Assembly: GCF_012272825.1 (NCBI RefSeq)
Contig: NZ_JAAWWS010000146.1
Span: forward strand, 85,493-149,492
From: Wenzhouxiangella sp. XN79A
GTDB taxonomy: Bacteria; Pseudomonadota; Gammaproteobacteria; Xanthomonadales; Wenzhouxiangellaceae
Direction of reading: 5' to 3'
DNA: 64,000 nucleotides
Shown: piece by piece, positions 6,960 through 15,849 of the stretch
How positions within the stretch are numbered: position 1 is the stretch's first letter
Layout of the letters: every line of letters begins with the position of its first letter
Translations under genes and position numbers: made by a program
The notes under the pieces: generated by a model
The model's input: the letters and a program-made list of their open reading frames with translations, nothing else
Database searches by the model: none
What the model was told of the DNA's origin: nothing

Positions 6960-8792
6960 TCAGAATTCCGAGGAACATTCGGCGCGGTCGCTCTTGCGAC
7001 GGCGCTCGCCGGTGTACTCCGGCTCGTCGATGGGCGACGGCTCGGATTCGCCGGCGACCGACAGGCGATCGCGCCCTTCGCGCTTGGCCACGTACAGCGC
7101 GTTGTCGGCCGAGCGGGTCAGTTCCTTGACCTCGCGCTGAGCCAGGTCGGCGGCAAAGGCCAGGCCGAGGCTGGCGGTGACGCGCAGCATCGGAAAGCCC
7201 TCGAACTGCAGGTGACCGATCGCTGCACGTGCGCTTTCGCACCAGTGCACCACCGCATCGCGCGGCCGGCCGTTGAACACGGCAATGAACTCCTCGCCAC
7301 CGAACCGGGCCACGAAGATCTTCTCGTCGCTGCGCTCCATCAGCTCGGTCGCCACCGCCTCGAGGACCAGGTCGCCGATGTCGTGACCGTAGCGATCGTT
7401 GACCGCCTTGAAGTAGTCGAGATCGAGGATCGCAACGGCCAGGTCGTCGGGCCGCGCCGGGTGCTCGATTTCCGAATCCAGGCGCTGGACGGCGCGGCGG
7501 CGGTTCGGCAGGCCGGTCAGAGCATCGGTTTCCGACAGCCGACGGAACGCGGCGCTGCGACCGCGCTGCAGAAGCCCGAAGCCGAGCAGGCCGGCGGCGA
7601 TCAGCCCACCGAGCACGATGATGCCCAGCCGCCACGCCGCCCTGGCGCGTTCCTCGGCCAGCTCGCGCTGGGTCGATTCGTAGCGGTAGCGGGCGTTGAG
7701 CACGTCCATGCGGCGTGCGTCCAGGCGCCGTTCGAGCTCGGCGTCGCCGTCGATCGAGCGCTGCAGCAGGTCGAGCGCGGCGGCCAGGTCGCCGCGCTCG
7801 CGCGCGATCTCGCTGCCGAGCCGGGCCACGCGGGCCTGACGGCGCGGGTCGTCCATGGCCTCGGCCCGGACGGCCGCCGCGGCCGCGGCCTCGGCCGCGC
7901 GCTCGAGGTGTCCATCGCGGCCGGGCTCGGGCATTCGACGGGCCAGCGCCAGGTGGGTGCGCGCCGCGATCTCTTCGAGAAAGGCCGCCGCGCGGGCCTC
8001 TCCCGGCGGCAGCAGCGACCAGGCCTGCTCCAGTTCGGCCAGCGCTTCGGGCCGGCCCTGCTGGCCGAACAGCCAGGCGCGGTACATGCGGGCCATCGCC
8101 TGGCCGCGCAGGTCGTCGTCCCGGGCGTAGACCGAAAGCGCCTCGGCCAGGTTCGCTTCCGCGACCTCCAGGTCGCCCTCCCGCACGGCGATGTAGCCGA
8201 GGTTGTTGTAGATCGCGCCCAGCCCGCGGGTCAGCCCGTGCTCGAGCTTCAGGGCCAGCGAACGTTGCAGGTACTCGGCCGCCGCGTCGGTGCGCTCGAC
8301 CTCGCCGAGCGCGCTGGCCATGTTGCTGAGCAGCGCCGAGGCACGGGCGACATCGCCGACCGACTCGTAGTAGCGGTGGGCGGTCTGCAGGTGGACCAGG
8401 GCCTCGTCGGTGAAGCCGGCCAGGGCGTAGGCGATGCCCAGATCGGTGCCCGCGCGCGCGGCAAGGTCCTCGCGCCCGGCGAGTTCGGCCCGTTCATTGG
8501 CCGAACGCATTCGTTCGATGGCTTTGCCGAAGCGTCCGGCGCGCCGATCCAGGGTGCCGAGCACGATCTCGGCCCAGAAGGCCTGCTCGTGGGTATCGGC
8601 ATCGGCCAGCCGACCGGTCACGCGTGCCCGCACCGTTTCCGGATCGTCGCCGGCCTCGCGCAACGCTTCGGCCACCCAGGCCGGCGCCGCCGTCTGCGCG
8701 TCGACCGCCGCGACGGGGCCGGCTGCCAGCACGCTCAGCAGGCAGGCCAGGGCGTACCCGCAGAGCGGGCCGATCGATGTTGCTGGTTTCAT
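6960..8792 (-). CDS. TPR-GGDEF diguanylate cyclase, membrane-anchored
   Basis: 610 residues: signal sequence (residues 1-31), helical TPR-like sensor region (~60-370, e.g. RAGTDLGIAYALAGFTDEAL and YNNLGYIAVREGDLEVAEAN), coiled coil (~350-385), one membrane helix (~387-408) and a C-terminal GGDEF domain (~420-590). The active-site loop is FGGEEF (GGEEF at ~498-502), an accepted active variant. The usual RxxD inhibitory site before it is absent (residues -9 and -6 are D and I). The enzyme should make cyclic di-GMP from two GTP, with the TPR part sensing in the periplasm. It is one of three c-di-GMP proteins in the window. Confidence 0.9.
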   Translation of the reverse strand: MKPATSIGPLCGYALACLLSVLAAGPVAAVDAQTAAPAWVAEALREAGDDPETVRARVTGRLADADTHEQAFWAEIVLGTLDRRAGRFGKAIERMRSANERAELAGREDLAARAGTDLGIAYALAGFTDEALVHLQTAHRYYESVGDVARASALLSNMASALGEVERTDAAAEYLQRSLALKLEHGLTRGLGAIYNNLGYIAVREGDLEVAEANLAEALSVYARDDDLRGQAMARMYRAWLFGQQGRPEALAELEQAWSLLPPGEARAAAFLEEIAARTHLALARRMPEPGRDGHLERAAEAAAAAAVRAEAMDDPRRQARVARLGSEIARERGDLAAALDLLQRSIDGDAELERRLDARRMDVLNARYRYESTQRELAEERARAAWRLGIIVLGGLIAAGLLGFGLLQRGRSAAFRRLSETDALTGLPNRRRAVQRLDSEIEHPARPDDLAVAILDLDYFKAVNDRYGHDIGDLVLEAVATELMERSDEKIFVARFGGEEFIAVFNGRPRDAVVHWCESARAAIGHLQFEGFPMLRVTASLGLAFAADLAQREVKELTRSADNALYVAKREGRDRLSVAGESEPSPIDEPEYTGERRRKSDRAECSSEF

Positions 8793-8933
8793 TGAGGCGG
8801 GCGTTGAACGACGACTGCGGGAAAACTACCACATGTGGTCGTGTTCCTGACACGAAACCGACGTTCGCGCGCCCGCCCCACCCCGGCTGCGCTACGCTTT
8901 GCGCTGGACCGCGCTGCCCGACCCCGAGCCCCC

Positions 8934-9599
8934 ATGAACATCCCCGCCGAGTTCCTTCCCGCCTGGCTGCAGGTCGCCGCCCTGGCGCTGTTCCTGCCGC
9001 TCGTGGCCTGGCAGGCCTGGGGCGCGGGCTGGCGGTTGCTGCATCGAAATGCGCTGGAACACGTCTATATCGGCGCGGTGGCCCTGCTGACCGGGTTGTG
9101 GTGGCTGAAGGTCCAGTCGCTGGCCGGGCTGGAGCTGCACTTCCTGGCCATCAGCGCAATGGTGCTGGTGTTCGGCTGGCGACTGGCAATGGTCGGCGGC
9201 GCCGCGGCGCTGATCGCCCTGACCGCCGCCGGCAGCCACGACTGGGCAGCACTGGGCGTCAACGGCCTGCTGACCGTGGCGCTGCCGGTGGTCCTGGCCA
9301 ACCGGCTGCACGCGCTGGTCTACCGCCGCTTTCCGAAGCACTTCTTCGTCTACGTGATCATCTCCGCGCACTTCAGCTCGATGCTGGTGATCGCCGTGAC
9401 CATGACCGCCGGCGGCGTGCTGCTGTGGGCACTGGACGTGTACCCGTGGAGCCGGATCATCAACGACTACCTGATGTTCCTGCCGATCGCGATGCTTCCG
9501 GAAGGCTTCCTCAACGGCGCGATCATGTCGATGCTGGCGGCCTGGAAGCCGGAGTGGGTCCGGTCGTTCGATGACAGGGACTACATCGACGGGAAGTAG
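8934..9599 (+). CDS. CbiM-like integral membrane protein (COG3235 type)
   Basis: 221 residues, six or seven hydrophobic segments. The start MNIPAEFLPAWLQ at 8934 is preferred over an upstream GTG because the extra N-terminus would be Arg-rich and unlike a membrane protein. Features such as HFFVYVIISAHFSSML, INDYLMFLPIAMLPEGFLNG and the GAIMSML helix match a family related to CbiM/energy-coupling-factor permeases. No partner ATPase or cobalt gene is adjacent, so transport is uncertain. It is read divergently from the TPR-GGDEF gene across 141 bp. Confidence 0.75.
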   Translation: MNIPAEFLPAWLQVAALALFLPLVAWQAWGAGWRLLHRNALEHVYIGAVALLTGLWWLKVQSLAGLELHFLAISAMVLVFGWRLAMVGGAAALIALTAAGSHDWAALGVNGLLTVALPVVLANRLHALVYRRFPKHFFVYVIISAHFSSMLVIAVTMTAGGVLLWALDVYPWSRIINDYLMFLPIAMLPEGFLNGAIMSMLAAWKPEWVRSFDDRDYIDGK

Positions 9600-9936
9600 G
9601 GGTAGCGCCAGGGCGGGAGACTCGAGGGGTTCAGGGTTCCGGTTCTCGTTCGCGGTCGTTTCGGCTTTTCTTCTTCGCCAGCATCCTCTTGCGGATCGCA
9701 AGCCGTTGCCGGGTCGTTGGTTGCCTTCGTTCGGCGAGCGATTGCATCGCGAGGGTCTGGGTTCGCCTGCCGCGCCCCGCGACGACGGGGCTGGAGCGGG
9801 CGGTCCGGTCTGCCCGTTCGGCGCGGACCCTCGTCGTCGACGAGCCGATGAGTCGGCGATCGATTGATCAGGATCGGGCATGGCTTACGTGATCCTTCCT
9901 CGAACCCGTTTGATTGCCCATCGAGGGGCAGGAGCC
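9600..9936. other. Intergenic region, no gene recognised
   Basis: 337 bp between two + strand genes. Short open frames here have no signal, domain or ribosome site. The only structured item is a short palindrome near 9830 (CTCGTCGTCGACGAG). The last bases carry GGGGCAGGAGCC just before the ATG at 9937. Confidence 0.6.
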
Positions 9937-11289
9937 ATGAAATCGATTCGATCGAGTGCGGCGGCGTTGGCCGTCCTGATGTTCACAAGCGCCCAGGCCG
10001 GGCCCCTGCACCGCGCCGAGACCGGCATCGGCAGCGCGGTGATCGTGCCGTACTGGACGGTGCATGCCGAGCAGGATTCGCTGTTGACGGTACGCAATGA
10101 CGCCGAGGAACCCAGCGCGGTGCGGGTGCGCGTGCTCGACGAGGAAGGCGAGGTCCGGCTGGCGCTGGGTCTGTACCTGAACGCGCGCGACCAGTGGATC
10201 GCGGCGATCACCCGCGTCGATGGGGTGACGGAGCTGCGCGCCCCGGATGCCTCGTGCGTGCTGCTGGAAAACGGCATGGGCACGTCCGGCACCACGTCGA
10301 ATCCGCTCAGGATCGATCTGGGCGACGCCCCGGCCGGCTCGGTCGAGATCGTCGAGATGGCTCGGGCGCAGCTCGAAAGCCAGGCGGTGCCGAACGGCCG
10401 GTGGCCCGGTTGCGCGACGATCGCCCAGCGGTTCGTCGATGGAATGTGGAGCCAGGACCCGAACGCCGGGCTGGCCGCGCCCGCCGACCGGATCGGCGCG
10501 ACGATCTCGATTCTGCGCGTGGGCGGCGGCACGATGAGCACGATCGACGGCACCGCCCTCGCCGGCTTCAGCGACGAGGCCCAGCACGCACCGGCCAGCG
10601 CCCTGGGCCCGGACCTTTCGAAGGCCGTCGACAGCGAGGCCGGGTTCGGCCAGGTCCGCAGCCGGGTCTGCTTCGAGGATAGCTGCCGGGTCGACACCTG
10701 GAGCGAGCCGCTCGAGGCCGTCGCGGCTGCACTGACTGCGGTGGCCGTCCACGCGGAAATTTCGATTCCGCCGGGCGCCAACGGCAGGACCGACATCGTG
10801 ATCCACCGACCGCTGGAGCGCTACGAGACCCAGCCGGGGTATTTCACCGAAACGCGCGCCGGGCTGCGCGTGGTCGATCGCAACGGCGTTCGGGTGCTTG
10901 GCACCAGCGGCCTGGCGCGGATCAACCACGGACAGATCCTGCAGGTGCTGGGCTTCGACCTCGAGGCCGTGATCCTCGATCCGCCGGTCGCCGTGCCGTC
11001 GCCGGTCCTCGGCCACCCGGGCCTGCCGGAGTTTCCGATGACCCCGCTGGTCCAGGCCGGAACCGACGGCGGGATCGCCGAGATCCGCTTCGAAAGCGCG
11101 ATCGTGCCGCCGGTGGAGCTGACGGCATCGGACGGGCATCGCTACATCGGCGAGGCAGTGATCGCCTTCGGTGTCCAGCAGTTCACCAACGGCAACATCG
11201 ATATCGGCGGTCCGCAGACGGTGCTGTCGAACTACCGCGGCACGATCACGCCCCGGCTCGAACGCCGACTCGGTCCGCCGCTGTTCTGA
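9937..11289 (+). CDS. Secreted protein of unknown function
   Basis: 450 residues. The ATG at 9937 is set by GGCAGGAGCC directly upstream and by the signal peptide that follows (KSIRSSAAALAVLMFTSAQA, cleavage likely before GPLHRAE). The mature chain is rich in beta-type segments: GSAVIVPYWTVHAEQDSLLT and NDAEEPSAVRVRVLDEEGEV suggest an immunoglobulin-like or other beta sandwich near residues 30-110. A few cysteines (ASCVLLENG, PGCATI, SRVCFEDSCRVD) could form disulfides. No catalytic motif or membrane anchor is seen. The gene ends ~95 bp before repeat array 2, converging on a phosphodiesterase gene. I do not recognise the family. Confidence 0.75.
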   Translation: MKSIRSSAAALAVLMFTSAQAGPLHRAETGIGSAVIVPYWTVHAEQDSLLTVRNDAEEPSAVRVRVLDEEGEVRLALGLYLNARDQWIAAITRVDGVTELRAPDASCVLLENGMGTSGTTSNPLRIDLGDAPAGSVEIVEMARAQLESQAVPNGRWPGCATIAQRFVDGMWSQDPNAGLAAPADRIGATISILRVGGGTMSTIDGTALAGFSDEAQHAPASALGPDLSKAVDSEAGFGQVRSRVCFEDSCRVDTWSEPLEAVAAALTAVAVHAEISIPPGANGRTDIVIHRPLERYETQPGYFTETRAGLRVVDRNGVRVLGTSGLARINHGQILQVLGFDLEAVILDPPVAVPSPVLGHPGLPEFPMTPLVQAGTDGGIAEIRFESAIVPPVELTASDGHRYIGEAVIAFGVQQFTNGNIDIGGPQTVLSNYRGTITPRLERRLGPPLF

Positions 11290-11384
11290 TCCGCCCCGCC
11301 ACGGGTCGGCGAACCGGCCGCGATGCCCCGGGCGTCGCGGCCGGTCGTCGTGTCGGACCCGCGATCGCGACGCCGACGGATTCG

Positions 11385-12205
11385 ACTGCCGGAGGGCGCT
11401 CGCGCGCGAACCGGTCGGGCCACCCTTCGCCCGCAAGCGGCCTCCAACAGGCCTTCGATCGGGCGGTCCGCTGACTTCGCCTGTTGGAGGGAGCTTGCTC
11501 GCGAACCGGGCGGGCCGCCCTTCGCCCGCAAGCGGCCTCCAACAGGCCTTCGATCCGGCGCCGGTGCTGATTCGCCTGTTGGAGGGCGCTTGCTCGCGAA
11601 CCGATCGGGCCGCCCTTCGCCCGCAAGCGGCCTCCAACAGGTGAATCGAGCCGCCTCGCTTTGATCGACTGTTGGAGGGCGCTCGAGCGCGAACCGGTCG
11701 GGCCGCCCTTCGCCCGCGAGCGGCCTCCAACAGGTGAATCGAGCCGCCTCGCTTTGATCGACTGTTGGAGGGCGCTTGCGCGCGAACCGGTCGGGCCGCC
11801 CTTCGCCCGCGAGCGGCCTCCAACAGGCCTTCGATCGGGCGGTCCGCTGACTTCGCCTGTTGGAGGGCGCTTGCGCGCGAACCGGTCGGGCCATCCTTCG
11901 CCCGCGAGCGGCCTCCAACAGGCCTTCGTTCGGGCGTTGCGCTGGCTTCGCCTGTTGGAGGGAGCTTGCTCGCGAACCGATCGGGCCACCCTTCGCCCGC
12001 GAGCGGCCTCCAACAGGCCTTCGGTCGGGCGGTCCGCTGGCTTCGCCTGTTGGAGGGAGCTTGCTCGCGAACCGGCCGGACCACCCTTCGCCCGCAAGCG
12101 GCCTCCAACAGGTGAATCGCGCCGCCTCGCCCTGATCGACTGTGGGAGGGCGCTTGCGCGCGAACCGGTCGGGCCGCCCTTCGCCCGCAAGCGGCCTCCC
12201 CACAG
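11385..12205. repeat. REP-like palindrome array 2 (nine units)
   Basis: Nine 67-bp units start at 11385, 11480, 11575, 11668, 11761, 11856, 11951, 12046 and 12139. Spacing is 95 bp, or 93 bp where the 26-bp spacer TGAATCGAGCCGCCTCGCTT replaces the usual 28-bp one beginning CCTTCGATCGGGCGG. Units read (C/A)CTGTTGGAGGG(C/A)GCTTGC on the left and CGCCCGCAAGCGGCCTCCAA on the right. The left-arm hairpin occurs as GCGC-TT-GCGC or GAGC-TT-GCTC, paired changes that preserve the stem. The array fills the gap between convergent genes at 9937-11289 and 12252-13244. A further half copy forms the 3' end of the latter gene. Confidence 0.95.
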
Positions 12206-12251
12206 GAAGACGTTCACGGGGATGGCCGCGAGCGTGCTGCGCCGGTAGGGT

Positions 12252-13244
12252 CTACGGCGCTTGCGCGCGAACGGCGACGGCGACGCCGGGGTGGTCCGTG
12301 AACAGGGCTTCGACCCGGAGTTCGTGGATGAACAGGCCCAGCATCGCTTCGAGCGTGACGCCTTCGGGCATCGACTCGCGACGGAAGGTGAACGGATGGA
12401 CGACCAGTCCGCGTTCGCGGGCGGCCTGCAGGTGCACCGACGGGACGACGCCGTCGTCGGTTCGCTCGAGGAGCCGCGCCAGCGGCGGACCGACGCCGTC
12501 GGCGTAGGCCGCGACGGCATCGAGGCCGTCGGCGGCCCACATCGCGTCCCAGTCGACGTCCTCGTAGCCGGCCCATTCGCGCTCGGCCAGAAGCTGGATC
12601 AGCGTGAAGCGGTCGCCGTGGGCGTCACGGAGGTCGCGCAGCGTTTCGGGCTCGAAGCACTGGATCCAGACCGGCAGGTCGTCGGACGGCAGGGCGTGCC
12701 GGTCGAGGACGGCGACGACCGCCGCGGCGATGTCCTGCCCGTGGTCGCGGTGGAAGGACGGAAACTTCAGCTCCGGGTACAGCCCGACCCGCCGGCCGGT
12801 CGAGCGGTTCAGCGATCGGGTGGTCTCGACCAGGGCCTCGAGCGTGACGATCCCGAAGCGGCCCTGCCCGACCGGCCAGCGATCCGGATAGCGCGCCTGG
12901 CCGGTCTCCGGTTCGACCCGCTCGCCGAAGTTCAGCCGCTCGAGCTCGGCCAGCGTGAAGTCGATCGCGTAGTGAAGCCCGTCGTCGCGCGCGCGACCCG
13001 GGAAGACCTGCGCCACGTCGCTGGTCGCATCGAGCGTCCGGTCGTGCAGCGCGACCGGCACGCCGTCGCGGGTCAGCACCAGGTCCGGCTCCAGAAAATC
13101 CGCGCCCTGCCCGTAGGCCAGCAGGTAGGCCGCCATCGTGTGCTCCGGCAGATGGGCCGACGCGCCGCGATGGGCGATGATGCGGGTGTCGGCCAGCGCC
13201 GTGGCGCTCACCGTGGCGGCCATGAACAGAACCATCCAGCGCAT
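12252..13244 (-). CDS. Periplasmic GlpQ-type glycerophosphodiesterase
   Basis: 330 residues with a cleavable signal (RWMVLFMAATVSATALA) and the catalytic pattern of GlpQ: RIIAHRGASAHLPEHTMAAY, FLEPDLVLTRDGVPVALHD, then YPELKFPSFHRDHG and FTDHPGVAV at the end. Length fits periplasmic GlpQ (~330-350). It should hydrolyse deacylated phospholipid diesters to glycerol-3-phosphate. GGAG lies 8 bases before the ATG at 13244. The last codons (VRAQAP-stop) are encoded by a half REP element (TTCGCGCGCAAGCGCC), so the natural C-terminus has apparently been replaced. The gene is enclosed by array 2 downstream and array 3 upstream. Confidence 0.92.
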   Translation of the reverse strand: MRWMVLFMAATVSATALADTRIIAHRGASAHLPEHTMAAYLLAYGQGADFLEPDLVLTRDGVPVALHDRTLDATSDVAQVFPGRARDDGLHYAIDFTLAELERLNFGERVEPETGQARYPDRWPVGQGRFGIVTLEALVETTRSLNRSTGRRVGLYPELKFPSFHRDHGQDIAAAVVAVLDRHALPSDDLPVWIQCFEPETLRDLRDAHGDRFTLIQLLAEREWAGYEDVDWDAMWAADGLDAVAAYADGVGPPLARLLERTDDGVVPSVHLQAARERGLVVHPFTFRRESMPEGVTLEAMLGLFIHELRVEALFTDHPGVAVAVRAQAP

Positions 13245-13356
13245 GCGGAAACTCCGGGAGGCATGGCGATAGCGTAGGCGATGAACGTGTCGGTATTCTT
13301 GCAGGGAAAGTGCGGCGAGGGAACGAACCGCCGATCGGTCGCCGGCGATGGGTTCG

Positions 13357-14238
13357 ACTGTCCGAGGGCGCTTGCGCGCGAACCGGTCGGGCCACCCTTC
13401 GCCCGCGAGCGGCCTCCAACAGGCCTTCGATCGGGCGTTGCGCTGGCTTCGCCTTTTGGAGGGCGCTTGCGCGCGAACCGGTCGGGCCGGCCTTCGCCCG
13501 CGAGCGGCCTCCAACAGACCTTCGTTCGGGCGTTGCGCTGGCTTCGCCTGTTGGAGGGCGCTTGCTCGCGAACCGGCCGGACCACCCTTCGCCCGCAAGC
13601 GGCCTCCAACAGGCCTTCGTTCGGGCGTTGCGCTGGCTTCGCCTTTTGGAGGGCGCTTGCGCGCGAACCGGTCGGGCCGGCCTTCGCCCGCGAGCGGCCT
13701 CCAACAGGCCTTCGGTCGGGCGTTGCGCTGATTTTTCTGTTGGAGGGAGCTTGCTCGCGAACCGGACGGGGCGCCCTTCGCCCGCAAGCGGCCTCCAACA
13801 GGCCTTCGATCGGGCGTTGCGCTGATTTTTCTGTTGGAGGGAGCTTGCTCGCGAACCGGTCGGGCCGGCCTTCGCCCGCGAGCGGCCTCCAACAGGCCTT
13901 CGTTCGTGCGGTCCGCTGGCTTCGCCTGTTGGAGGGCGCTCGCGCGCGAACCGGTCGGGCCATCCTTCGCCCGCGAGCGGCCTCCAACAGACCTTCGATC
14001 CGGCGCCGGCGCTGATTTTCCTGTTGGAGGGCGCTTGCGCGCGAACCGGTCGGGCCGCCCTTCGCCCGCGAGCGGCCTCCAACGGGCCTTCGATCGGGCG
14101 TTGCGCTGATTTTCCTGTTGGAGGGCGCTTGCGCGCGAACGGCCGGGCCACCGTTCGCCGGTAATCGGCCTCCCCCAGGCCTTCGTTCGAGATCGGTGAT
14201 GGTTCCGGCTGCGGGAGGGCGGATTCCGCGCGAAACGG
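13357..14238. repeat. REP-like palindrome array 3 (nine units plus a half)
   Basis: Units start at 13357, 13452, 13547, 13642, 13736, 13830, 13925, 14020 and 14114. The first eight are 67 bp and the ninth is 66 bp and diverged. A worn half copy follows at ~14207-14238, ending 3 bases before the stop of the PPC-domain gene. Spacing is 94-95 bp. Orientation and consensus match array 2. The two units at 13736 and 13830 carry the paired GAGC/GCTC arm and share a T-rich spacer end (GCTGATTTTT), suggesting local duplication. The array lies upstream of the GlpQ-type gene and downstream of the PPC-domain gene. Confidence 0.95.
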
Positions 14239-14241
14239 TCG

Positions 14242-15228
14242 CTACTGGTAGATGGTCAGCACATAGTCGCCGGTGGCGTCGGACAGGGCGGTGACGTAGA
14301 TCGTGTGGGCGCCGGTTTCGAACAGGCGGACGATGAGTTCGCTGTTGGTGCCGTCGGTGCCGTCGTCGTTGCGGCCCAGGTTGGTGCCGTCGGGGTTGGC
14401 GATGTAGACGACGGTATCGAAATCGTCCGACTCCAGCGCGATCGACACGGTGTCGCCGGCCTGGCCTTCGATTTCGTAGGCGTCGTAGAGCTGGCCGTCG
14501 TAGGCCCGCGGGTCGTCGGGGGTAAGCGCACCCTCGTGCCGGACGACGTTCTCGGTGCTCAGCGGCTCGACCGCCAGCGTGTAGCGGCCGTCGGCGCTGC
14601 CCAGGCTGCCGGCCGTGATGGTGACGGTGCCGGCCTCGCGGAAGCTGTACTGCAGCCGGCTGTTGTAGCCCTCGTCGCCGCCGTCGTCGTCGGTGTACTC
14701 GTTGCCCGCCGAATCGGTGAGGGTGAGGAAGGCATCGAAGTCGTAGGACTTCAGGTCGATGACCACGCGGTCACCGGACTGGCCGACGACCTGGTACCGA
14801 TCGCCCGTGCCGCCGATCAGGCGACCCTGGACCGTATCGCCGATCGCCATCGTGGCCGCCGGCGGCAGCGCCCGGACGATCAGTCTGTAACCGCCCTCGG
14901 CGGCGCTGCCGGACAGCGGACTGACTTCGACGCTGACGGTGCCGCCGGTGGCGAAGGTCCGCACGAAACCGGCATCGAGGCCGTCGTAGTCGTCGTTGTA
15001 CAGCGACTCGCCGTTGGGCAGCGTGGCGTTCAGGGTGGTGTCGGCGCCCACGCCGATCCCGCGCGCGATGACTTCGATGGTCTGCCCGGCCTCGACGTCG
15101 AAACGGTGCTCGTTGGGCGAACCGGCGCCGAAGCGGCCCTCGGCGGTGAGGATCTCGGTCTGGCCCTGCGCCGCGACGGTCCACGACAGCCCCGCAGCGA
15201 TCACGGAAGCAGCGATGATTCGATTCAT
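14242..15228 (-). CDS. Secreted protein with three PPC-type beta domains
   Basis: 328 residues. A signal peptide (NRIIAASVIAAGLSWTVAAQ) is followed by three similar ~95-residue beta domains. Each begins with a strand like EGRFGAGSPNEHRFDVEAGQ, QGRLIGGTGDRYQVVGQSGD or DGQLYDAYEIEGQAGD, continues with a VxIxLxSxDFDxxxxL block and ends with a GDYVLTI-type strand. This is the bacterial pre-peptidase C-terminal (PPC) pattern, normally attached to secreted enzymes. Here no catalytic domain is present. Acidic DDDG and NDDGTDG loops could bind calcium. A -10 candidate, TATACT (15267-15262 on this strand), lies ~35 bases before the start, without a good -35. Confidence 0.85.
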   Translation of the reverse strand: MNRIIAASVIAAGLSWTVAAQGQTEILTAEGRFGAGSPNEHRFDVEAGQTIEVIARGIGVGADTTLNATLPNGESLYNDDYDGLDAGFVRTFATGGTVSVEVSPLSGSAAEGGYRLIVRALPPAATMAIGDTVQGRLIGGTGDRYQVVGQSGDRVVIDLKSYDFDAFLTLTDSAGNEYTDDDGGDEGYNSRLQYSFREAGTVTITAGSLGSADGRYTLAVEPLSTENVVRHEGALTPDDPRAYDGQLYDAYEIEGQAGDTVSIALESDDFDTVVYIANPDGTNLGRNDDGTDGTNSELIVRLFETGAHTIYVTALSDATGDYVLTIYQ

Positions 15229-15503
15229 GGGAACTCCCGGTTCCGATTGACTCCGCCGATGAGTATACGGCGAAGGGCAGTGCCCGCCGATGTCGATGCG
15301 GTGCGCAGCAGGACAATGCCGATTCCGGCGGCGGCAACGGGAAACCGAACCAGCGCCACCCGACGGCGCAGAGCTTCCTGACGCGCCACGCGCCCCCGTG
15401 CACGAATGCACTGAAAACCGGAAACCCGGGCACTGAATCCCACCCTCCCCAGCCCCCGCCCCAAAGCCGCTATCCTTTCTGCAACTCCATCGAGGAACCC
15501 GCC

Positions 15504-15722
15504 ATGAATCGTCGTGAACTGGTCGAAGCGCTGTTCGAGGAATTCGACAAGAACAAGGACGGGGTGATCTCGCGCGGGGAGTTCGTCGACCTGATCGATT
15601 GCCTGCTGGGCCAGCACGGAGTGAAGACCCGGCAGGAGATCTTCGACGAGTTCGACGCCAATCACGACAACGTGATCTCGCGCGACGAGCTGGTCGATCT
15701 GATCATCGAGTACGCGATCTGA
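15504..15722 (+). CDS. Two-EF-hand calcium-binding mini-protein
   Basis: 72 residues with no signal peptide, hence probably cytoplasmic. Two canonical 12-residue EF-hand loops, DKNKDGVISRGE and DANHDNVISRDE, are each flanked by amphipathic helices (LVEALFEEF, FVDLIDCLL; EIFDEF, LVDLIIEYAI). Both loops have Asp at positions 1 and 3 and Glu at 12, so calcium binding is expected; loop 2 has Asn instead of Gly at position 6. It is monocistronic, divergent from the PPC-domain gene across 275 bp in which I recognise no gene, and convergent with the serine hydrolase gene. Partner unknown. Confidence 0.88.
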   Translation: MNRRELVEALFEEFDKNKDGVISRGEFVDLIDCLLGQHGVKTRQEIFDEFDANHDNVISRDELVDLIIEYAI

Positions 15723-15849
15723 CCGCCACTTCCGATCTGCGCCTCTTTTCCGGAGTCTCGATCCGCCGTTCCTTGCGCTGCTGATCTTGCCGATCACCGG
15801 GCGGCTGACGACGGGCGCGGCACAGCCCTGGCGCTGGCCATGCCGGTGT

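Noticed and set aside
4569..8795. A very long + strand open frame (over 1400 codons)
   Set aside because: It is antisense to the PatZ-like, BLUF-like and TPR-GGDEF genes. Its text is low-complexity Gly/Arg/Gln-rich, as expected for the complement of GC3-rich genes.
9868..14151. Long open frames across the repeat arrays encoding periodic Arg/Pro/Ala-rich protein (e.g. RASALQQ, GLLEAACGRR)
   Set aside because: These arise because GC-rich 95-bp monomers lack stops in several frames on both strands. No ribosome site, signal or domain fits, and the DNA conservation is palindromic, not codon-like.
11385..14179. CRISPR-like regular repeats
   Set aside because: The repeats are regularly spaced, but each 67-bp unit is itself a two-armed palindrome and the spacers are conserved rather than unique. 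There are no cas genes. They fit REP/BIME-type elements.
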